64,000 nt of DNA from an uncultured Bacilli bacterium (lineage in GTDB: Bacteria > Bacillota_I > Bacilli_A > RF39 > UBA660), in the NCBI GenBank assembly GCA_910584655.1, contig CAJUBJ010000003.1:1-64000 (forward strand). Direction: 5' to 3'. The notes below the pieces were generated by a model. That model ran no database searches and had not been told where the DNA came from. It saw only the letters and a list, made by a program, of their open reading frames with translations. The translations under genes were made by a program, and so were the position numbers. Below are positions 58,480-64,000 of this stretch, piece by piece. The stretch's first letter is position 1. Each line of letters starts with the position of its first letter.

Positions 58480-59223
58480 ATGATGAAAAAAGAACAATAT
58501 AGTATAGTTGTAGAAAATGTATATAAAACTTTTAATGTTTTTTTAGATAAATCAAATACAATTAAAGAAAGTCTTTTGTCTTTATTTAAAAGAAATCAAA
58601 AAGAGAAAAGAGTAGTTCTTGATGGTGTTAGTTTAAAAATTAAGAAAGGCGAATGCGTTGCTCTAATAGGGGTTAATGGAAGTGGAAAGTCTACTTTATT
58701 AAAGTTGATGACAAAGATTATTTATCCTAATAAAGGTAAAGTAACTACTAATGGAAAGTTGACTTCATTACTTGAGCTTGGAGCAGGATTTCATCCAGAT
58801 TTTTCTGGAAGAGAAAATATTTATTTTAATGCTTCTATTTTTGGTTTAACTAAAAAAGAAATAGATAAAAGGCTAGATGATATAATTGAGTTTTCAGAAC
58901 TTGGAGAACATATAGATAATCCTGTTAGAACATATTCATCTGGTATGTATATGAGGCTTGCTTTTTCTGTTGCAATAAATGTTGATGCAGAAATTTTACT
59001 TGTAGATGAAATCTTATCTGTAGGAGATCAACATTTTCAAGAAAAGTGCTTAAATAAAATGAAAGAATTACGTGATGAAGGAAAAACTATGGTTTTTGTA
59101 ACACATAGTATGTATCAAGTACAAGAATTATGTGATAGGGCTGTATGGCTTCATAATGGAAAAATAAAAGAAGATGGAAAACCATCAGATGTTGTTCCTA
59201 AATATTTGGAAACTACTAGGTAG
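58480..59223 (+). CDS. tagH: ABC exporter ATPase for teichoic acid/polysaccharide (TagH/KpsT/Wzt type)
   Basis: 247 residues. Walker A GVNGSGKSTL, the family-typical LLELGAGFHPDFSGRENIYF, signature YSSGMYMRLAFSVA (SSGM in place of SGGQ), Walker B ILLVDEILSVGD and H-loop VTHSM. These features mark the polysaccharide/teichoic-acid exporter ATPases. No C-terminal polymer-binding domain is attached. RBS AAAGGA at 58468-58473; ATG 58480 or 58483. It precedes its permease by 8 nt. Confidence 0.9.
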   Translation: MMKKEQYSIVVENVYKTFNVFLDKSNTIKESLLSLFKRNQKEKRVVLDGVSLKIKKGECVALIGVNGSGKSTLLKLMTKIIYPNKGKVTTNGKLTSLLELGAGFHPDFSGRENIYFNASIFGLTKKEIDKRLDDIIEFSELGEHIDNPVRTYSSGMYMRLAFSVAINVDAEILLVDEILSVGDQHFQEKCLNKMKELRDEGKTMVFVTHSMYQVQELCDRAVWLHNGKIKEDGKPSDVVPKYLETTR

Positions 59224-59231
59224 GTGATAAA

Positions 59232-60005
59232 ATGAAAATATTAAAGAATTTATATGCTTATCGCGAATTATTAAAGACAAGTGTAAAAAAAGATGTTAGA
59301 GGTAAATATAAAAAATCAACTTTGGGTGTTATATGGTCTTTTTTAAACCCATTGCTTCAAATAGCTGTTTATGCTTTTGTATTCGGAGTTATATTGGGAG
59401 CAGAAGAGGAAAATTATGCAGTATTTATTTGCTGTGGACTAATTCCATGGACTTTTTTCTCCGCAGCTATAAATAGAACTGCATTTACAATGATAGAAAA
59501 TGGAAATATTTTAAAGAAAGTATATTTTCCTAGAGAAATTTTACCAATATCAGTTGTAACTGCAGAAGCTGTTAACTTTGTTATATCTTCAATAATAATA
59601 TTGTGTTTTGTTATTTTTTCTGGTATAGGTTTTAGTTGGACTTGGATATTTTATCCTTTATTACTTGTGGTTATGTATATTTTTCTAATTGCAGTTTCAT
59701 TTTTTGTTTCAAGTATTACAGTATATTTTAGAGATTTACAACATTTTATTGGTGTTTTTTTGCAGTTGTTGTTTTATGCTACACCAATTGCTTATTCAAC
59801 TGAAAGAGTACCAGCAAGCTTTTCGTGGGTTGTTAAGCTTAACCCAGTTGCATATATAATTGAAGGATTTAGAGATATTTTTATTTACCATTCAATTCCT
59901 GATTTGTTGTCTTTATCAGTTGTTTTGTTAGGAAGTTTATTATTAGCAGTAATAGGATATTTTGTTTTTGATAAGCTTCAAAAAGGATTTGCGGAAGAGT
60001 TATAA
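59232..60005 (+). CDS. tagG: ABC exporter permease for teichoic acid/polysaccharide (TagG type)
   Basis: 257 residues with six membrane helices. VKKDVRGKYKKSTLGVIWSFLNPLL is represented by KYKKSTLGVIWSFLNPL, the N-terminal signature of ABC-2 polysaccharide permeases, and VKLNPVAYIIEGFRD the C-terminal one. It forms the membrane channel that moves the lipid-linked polymer outward with the ATPase. It is followed after 20 nt by the second GT2-HAD gene. Confidence 0.9.
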   Translation: MKILKNLYAYRELLKTSVKKDVRGKYKKSTLGVIWSFLNPLLQIAVYAFVFGVILGAEEENYAVFICCGLIPWTFFSAAINRTAFTMIENGNILKKVYFPREILPISVVTAEAVNFVISSIIILCFVIFSGIGFSWTWIFYPLLLVVMYIFLIAVSFFVSSITVYFRDLQHFIGVFLQLLFYATPIAYSTERVPASFSWVVKLNPVAYIIEGFRDIFIYHSIPDLLSLSVVLLGSLLLAVIGYFVFDKLQKGFAEEL

Positions 60006-60025
60006 GAAATTTTAGGAGGTTTTTG

Positions 60026-63000
60026 ATGAAAAATTTAAATAAAAAAATATCAATTGCAATTGCAAATTATAATAATGAACAATATATAGAAACTTTGTTA
60101 GATTGTTTAATTAATCAATCTTATAAAAATTTAGAAATAATTGTCGTTAATGATGGTTCGCCTGGCAATTGCGATGAAATTATGAATAGATATTTAGAGA
60201 AAGATAAGAGAATAAAGTATGTTAAGCATGAGAAAAATAAGGGACTATTTCATGCAAGATTAACGGGCGCAGCTGCAGCTACTGGCGATTATATTGCTTT
60301 TCTAGACGCAGATGATTATGTATCATTTGATTATTTTAGAACTTTAGTTGATAATGCAGAAAAGAATAATTCTGATATAGTTATAGGTAATATTGTTTTA
60401 AATTATGATAGTGGTAAGCAAGAATTCTTTAATTTATTTGACACTAATTTTAAAGAATTAAATGGTCAAGAATGCTTAGATGAGTATTTTAGACAAGAAG
60501 GATTAAATTTTTCTTGGCATACTGGATGTAATCAACTTTATTCAATGAAATTATGGAAAAAAGCAGAACCTAATTATAGTAAAATAGAAAGTAGACTTCT
60601 TATGACTGAAGATTTCGCTTTTTCTACAGTATTGTTTTATTATGCTCAAAAAGTCACTAAAGTAGATTATGAATGTTTATTTTATTGTAAGCATGAAGTT
60701 ACATCTACTTCTCTAGGTGATTTAAAGTATCAAAAGGAATTTAATAATATAAATGATTTAAATACGTCATTTAATTTTGTTGAATGGTTTTTAAAAAAAG
60801 AAAATGTATATAATCGTTATAAAGTTAATTTTTTGAATTGGAAAAGATTATATGCCAATATGCATAGAGGATATATTGATAATGCAAAGAAATTAACAAA
60901 AGAAGAAAAAAAGAAACTTTATGATTTAATGGATACATATTGTGATGATACTAACCCAGTAAAAAATGCTGGAACATTCTCGTCTATTGTTTCAAAATGG
61001 GATGATAAATTAGACAGGATAAAGAGGCAAATTGCTGATGAAAAAATAAAGATTGTAAGTTTTGATATATTTGACACTTTGGTTGTTAGACCATTTTTAA
61101 AACCTTTAGATTTATTTAAATTTTTAAATAAAGAATATAGAAAATATGTGAATGGTGGGGTTGATTTCTCTGAAATGAGAGAAATATCTGAAGTTATTGC
61201 TCGCAATAATCAATATAAGGCAGATAGTTCTATTCAAGAAATAACATTAGATCAGATATATGAGGTAATTAATAATATATATGATGTAGATAAGAAAGTT
61301 TTAAATCATCTTAAACAAAATGAAATAGACTTAGAATTACGTTTTTGTACTATAAGAAATACAGCTAAAGATTTGTATAAATTAGCAATTAATTGTGGAA
61401 AAAAAGTAATATGTACTTCTGATATGTATTTGCCTAAAGACATAATAAGCAAAATTTTAAAAAATAATGGATATAATCAAATAGAAAAATTATATTTGTC
61501 ATCTGAGATATTGAAAACTAAAGCAACAGGAGATTTGTTTGACTATGTACTTAAAGATTTGGATATTTCTGCTGAGGAAGTTATTCATATTGGTGATAAC
61601 AAAGATTCTGATTATGATATGCCATGTAAAAAAGGAATTAATGCCATACATTTTAAAAAAGCTACTGACGTTTTCTTGGATAGCGATTTAACCAATTCTT
61701 TAGGACAAATATTTAATGTTAGTATGCCTTTTTGGCAAGATACTAGAGAGTCTTCTGAATTTATGGGAATTAGAAGTATGATTGCAATTGTTGCCAATAA
61801 ATATTTTGATAATCCTTATAGACCTTTTAACAAAAAAACAGATTTTAATGCTGATCCATATTTAATTGGTTATTATGCATTAGGTATGTATACGTATGGT
61901 ATTTCAAATTGGTTAATGAAAAATACTGTTGGTGTTAATGATAAAGTATCTTTTATGGCAAGAGATGGTTATTTAATAATGGAGGCTTATAAAATAATAA
62001 GTGAGCTTTATGAAAATGTTCCTACTATTGAATATATGTATGTGTCTAGAAGAGCCTTAATTCCTGTAATGATAGAGTCAAAATTAGATTTTTATAGATT
62101 ATCAGAAATAATTGATTATCGTAAACATAGTCCTAAGAGTGTATTAAAATATTTAGATAATGTTTTAGAAATAGATTATGAAAAAATAGAAATGTTATGT
62201 GAATCAAATAATATTAAATATAGTAAAAAATTTAATAGTATTGAAAATTTTAATTTGTATTTAAAATTGATTGTTGATAAGTACTATAATGAAAAGAAGC
62301 ATCAGATAAATAGAGATAAACTTAATAAATATTTTAGTAATATTTTAGGAAATAAGCCCGCTGTATTTGATGTTGGGTATAGTGGAAGACCAGAATACTA
62401 TTTATCAAAGTTATGTGGCAAAAAAATTGATACTTATTTTTTAAATATTAATGGTGATAGAGCAATGAATTATTCTGATATAGGTGATTTCCAAGTAAAA
62501 ACATATTTTGATTATAAGCCTGCTGTTACTGGTAATGCGTATGAATTATTAATTTCTAAGCTTGCTCCTTCTTGTATTGGTTATGATTTGAGTAAAAAAG
62601 AAGTGGAACCTATTTTTGAAAAATATGAAGAAAATTATGCTGTAAACTATATAGTTGAAACTATGCAAAAAGCTGCTTTAGAATTTGTTAGTGATTTAAA
62701 AAATACATTTGGAGAATATTTATCAGTACTTTATTATCAGAATTTCTATATTGCAATGCCTATGTTAGCTTATTTTAATTCTGCTAGAATGGAAGATAAA
62801 GAAGTTTTAGGAGCTGTTCAATTTGAAGATAATATTAAATCTAGTGAAATCAGAAGAATGATTGATAGCATGGAAGAAGATTTAAAATCAAAAAATCAAG
62901 TTCCTTTAACGTCTTTAGTTAGTGGTACAACATTAAGTATGGATGGAAATCCTGTTAAAGTTGGAAGTTTGTTTTACAATCCTTTTGTTGATTTAAATAA

Positions 63001-63088
63001 AAAGAATAAATTTAGTAGGATGATATATTATCTATTATATGATAGAGACACTTTGAAACGTAGAATAAGAGATTCAATCAATAAATAA
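60026..63088 (+). CDS. Second GT2-HAD-C-terminal domain protein, paralogue of the 55202 gene
   Basis: 1020 residues. Same order as the 55202 gene: GT2 (ISIAIANYNNEQYIETLLDC, FLDADDYVS), HAD (IVSFDIFDTLVVRP, CTSDMYLP, IHIGDNKDSDY) and the shared C-terminal domain (FMARDGYLIMEAYK, FDVGYSGRPEYYLS, PFVDLNKKNKFSRMIYYLL). Divergence is moderate throughout, so the duplication is not recent. TAGGAGG at 60012-60018 serves ATG 60026; TTG 60023 is less likely. It lies in the exporter operon and probably acts on the same polymer. Confidence 0.8.
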   Translation: MKNLNKKISIAIANYNNEQYIETLLDCLINQSYKNLEIIVVNDGSPGNCDEIMNRYLEKDKRIKYVKHEKNKGLFHARLTGAAAATGDYIAFLDADDYVSFDYFRTLVDNAEKNNSDIVIGNIVLNYDSGKQEFFNLFDTNFKELNGQECLDEYFRQEGLNFSWHTGCNQLYSMKLWKKAEPNYSKIESRLLMTEDFAFSTVLFYYAQKVTKVDYECLFYCKHEVTSTSLGDLKYQKEFNNINDLNTSFNFVEWFLKKENVYNRYKVNFLNWKRLYANMHRGYIDNAKKLTKEEKKKLYDLMDTYCDDTNPVKNAGTFSSIVSKWDDKLDRIKRQIADEKIKIVSFDIFDTLVVRPFLKPLDLFKFLNKEYRKYVNGGVDFSEMREISEVIARNNQYKADSSIQEITLDQIYEVINNIYDVDKKVLNHLKQNEIDLELRFCTIRNTAKDLYKLAINCGKKVICTSDMYLPKDIISKILKNNGYNQIEKLYLSSEILKTKATGDLFDYVLKDLDISAEEVIHIGDNKDSDYDMPCKKGINAIHFKKATDVFLDSDLTNSLGQIFNVSMPFWQDTRESSEFMGIRSMIAIVANKYFDNPYRPFNKKTDFNADPYLIGYYALGMYTYGISNWLMKNTVGVNDKVSFMARDGYLIMEAYKIISELYENVPTIEYMYVSRRALIPVMIESKLDFYRLSEIIDYRKHSPKSVLKYLDNVLEIDYEKIEMLCESNNIKYSKKFNSIENFNLYLKLIVDKYYNEKKHQINRDKLNKYFSNILGNKPAVFDVGYSGRPEYYLSKLCGKKIDTYFLNINGDRAMNYSDIGDFQVKTYFDYKPAVTGNAYELLISKLAPSCIGYDLSKKEVEPIFEKYEENYAVNYIVETMQKAALEFVSDLKNTFGEYLSVLYYQNFYIAMPMLAYFNSARMEDKEVLGAVQFEDNIKSSEIRRMIDSMEEDLKSKNQVPLTSLVSGTTLSMDGNPVKVGSLFYNPFVDLNKKNKFSRMIYYLLYDRDTLKRRIRDSINK

Positions 63089-63105
63089 AAGAAAGAGTAT
63101 GTGTT

Positions 63106-64000
63106 ATGAATAATGTTTTTGATTATAGTTGCGAACCTGGTACAGAGTTAAATAGTTATAAGTTTAAGAAACATTTACCTTTAATTTCTGTTATTGTTCC
63201 TTTTTATAACGATTATGATTATATTGAGCAATCTGTTAATTGTATTTTGAATCAGACTTATCCTTATTTTGAGTTACTGATAATTGATGATGGTTCTAAA
63301 GATGAGAAAAGTTTAAAAAAATTAGATTATGTATCTAAATTAGATGATAGAATAAAAGTGTTTCATAAAGAAAATGAGGGACTTGCAGCTACTAGAGATT
63401 ATGGTGCATCAAAATCTAATAAAAACACTAAGTATTTTATGTTCATTGATTCTGATGATTTAGTAGACAAAACATTTTTTGAGTGTGCTTTGTTTGCTTT
63501 AGAAACAAATAAAGATGCAAGTTGGGCATATGCTGATTCAGTAGGGTTTGATTGCATTAAATATACATGGAATAAATGGTATAGTCCTAATAAGATGAAA
63601 AAGGTTAATGAGCTGATTTCTGCTTCAGTCATTAGGAAAGAGGCTTACTATTTGGTTGATGGATATGAATTACGTGAAAAATCAGTTAATGAAGATTGGA
63701 ATTTTTGGTTGAAACTTATTTCTAAGGGATGTTATCCTGTTCATTTAAGTTATTATGCTCTATGGTATAGAAGAAAAAATAGTGGAGAATTATCGAAATC
63801 TATAAAAAACAGAAAAAGATCTTTAGAAATTATTAAAAATACAGCAAAAAAAATTAAACATCCAAAAAAAGGAATACAATATCCGAGATTTGTCTATGAT
63901 AATAGTAATTTAGTAGAAAATGTCAAAGAGATTGTAGTTCCTGAGTATACAGAATATAAAAAATATAATATTTTGATGTTTGTTCCATGGATGGTAACAG
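63106..64000 (+). CDS. GT2 family glycosyltransferase, 3' end outside the window
   Basis: Open from ATG 63106 to the right edge (298 codons). ISVIVPFYNDYDYIEQSVNC, LIIDDGSKDEKSL and FIDSDDLVD (DXD) define the GT2 domain; residues to about 235 complete it, with NEDWNFWLKL near its end. The last residues NILMFVPWMVT look like the beginning of a second, GT4-type domain, so a two-domain transferase is likely. It lies 17 nt after the second GT2-HAD gene and is part of the exporter operon. Confidence 0.82.
   Translation, partial: MNNVFDYSCEPGTELNSYKFKKHLPLISVIVPFYNDYDYIEQSVNCILNQTYPYFELLIIDDGSKDEKSLKKLDYVSKLDDRIKVFHKENEGLAATRDYGASKSNKNTKYFMFIDSDDLVDKTFFECALFALETNKDASWAYADSVGFDCIKYTWNKWYSPNKMKKVNELISASVIRKEAYYLVDGYELREKSVNEDWNFWLKLISKGCYPVHLSYYALWYRRKNSGELSKSIKNRKRSLEIIKNTAKKIKHPKKGIQYPRFVYDNSNLVENVKEIVVPEYTEYKKYNILMFVPWMVT

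Noticed and set aside
1..64000. Mollicute genetic code (UGA as Trp)
   Set aside because: Several genes end in TGA with proper spacing to the next RBS and Trp residues use TGG; wall-synthesis genes are also present.
1..64000. CRISPR arrays, rRNA operons or a prophage
   Set aside because: No regularly spaced repeats, no rRNA sequence and no phage structural or integrase genes were seen.

Overview
The window is a very AT-rich (roughly a quarter GC) chromosomal segment from a low-GC Bacillota-type bacterium that has a cell wall, most likely an uncultured gut lineage near the Bacilli/Erysipelotrichia. The grounds are the codon and base composition, TGA used only as stop with TGG as Trp (standard code), a class-I THF riboswitch and a probable yybP-ykoY (manganese) riboswitch, a folate ECF transporter, and wall/teichoic-acid type genes (TagO-like, LCP, TagGH-like, LTA-synthase-like). 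Taxonomy is inference.

Layout. 1-130: tail of an Rpn-type nuclease/transposase gene. 0.2-5.2 kb: small enzymes, several with their own promoters (methyltransferase, Nudix, radical SAM/SPASM protein, double-Nudix protein, YdcF-like protein, CYTH phosphatase). 5.2-10.2 kb: a manganese-type riboswitch in front of three members of an unrecognised ~240-residue family, a fourth promoter-linked paralogue, and two unknown genes. 10.3-13.5 kb, minus strand: an HD phosphohydrolase, then folT-ecfA-ecfT behind a THF riboswitch whose leader also carries a 15-codon ORF. 13.5-19.8 kb: radical-SAM-rich region ending in a tightly coupled set (RlmN-like radical SAM, Gfo/Idh/MocA oxidoreductase, P-loop kinase, MiaB/MtaB-like radical SAM, nucleotidyltransferase) with a recurring promoter-embedded motif and a large inverted repeat. 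19.9-22.7 kb: glycolipid-type operon (UgtP/MGDG-synthase-like, polysaccharide deacetylase, flippase-like membrane protein). 22.7-35.6 kb: a string of mostly single-promoter metabolic genes: Nudix, GNAT, a RibD-C/deoxyribosyltransferase fusion, a divergent adenylosuccinate synthetase resembling phage PurZ at key residues, Nif3-C, DUF3795, metallo-beta-lactamase, histidine phosphatase, cupin, 2-hydroxyacid dehydrogenase, CAT-like, and unknowns. One tRNA-Gly lies at 35.65 kb.

35.9-64 kb is cell-envelope biology: two LTA-synthase-like sulfatases, an LCP ligase, a secreted glucosaminidase with a dockerin next to a membrane-anchored cohesin protein, TagO, several GT2/GT4 glycosyltransferases, an O-antigen-ligase-like protein, PRPP synthetase, a TagGH-type ABC exporter, and two ~1020-residue GT2-HAD paralogues. 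The plausible common job is assembly, export and wall attachment of a surface glycopolymer.

Many genes start 11-30 nt downstream of a near-perfect extended -10 (TGnTATAAT), so short leaders are the rule; the long leaders (5.2 kb, 13.2-13.4 kb, 15.07-15.22 kb) stand out as regulatory. The observations I rate highest are the PurZ-like substitutions in the adenylosuccinate synthetase homologue, the manganese-type riboswitch controlling an unknown paralogous family, the coupled radical SAM/kinase/nucleotidyltransferase set with its own motif, and the cohesin-dockerin pairing of a wall hydrolase.
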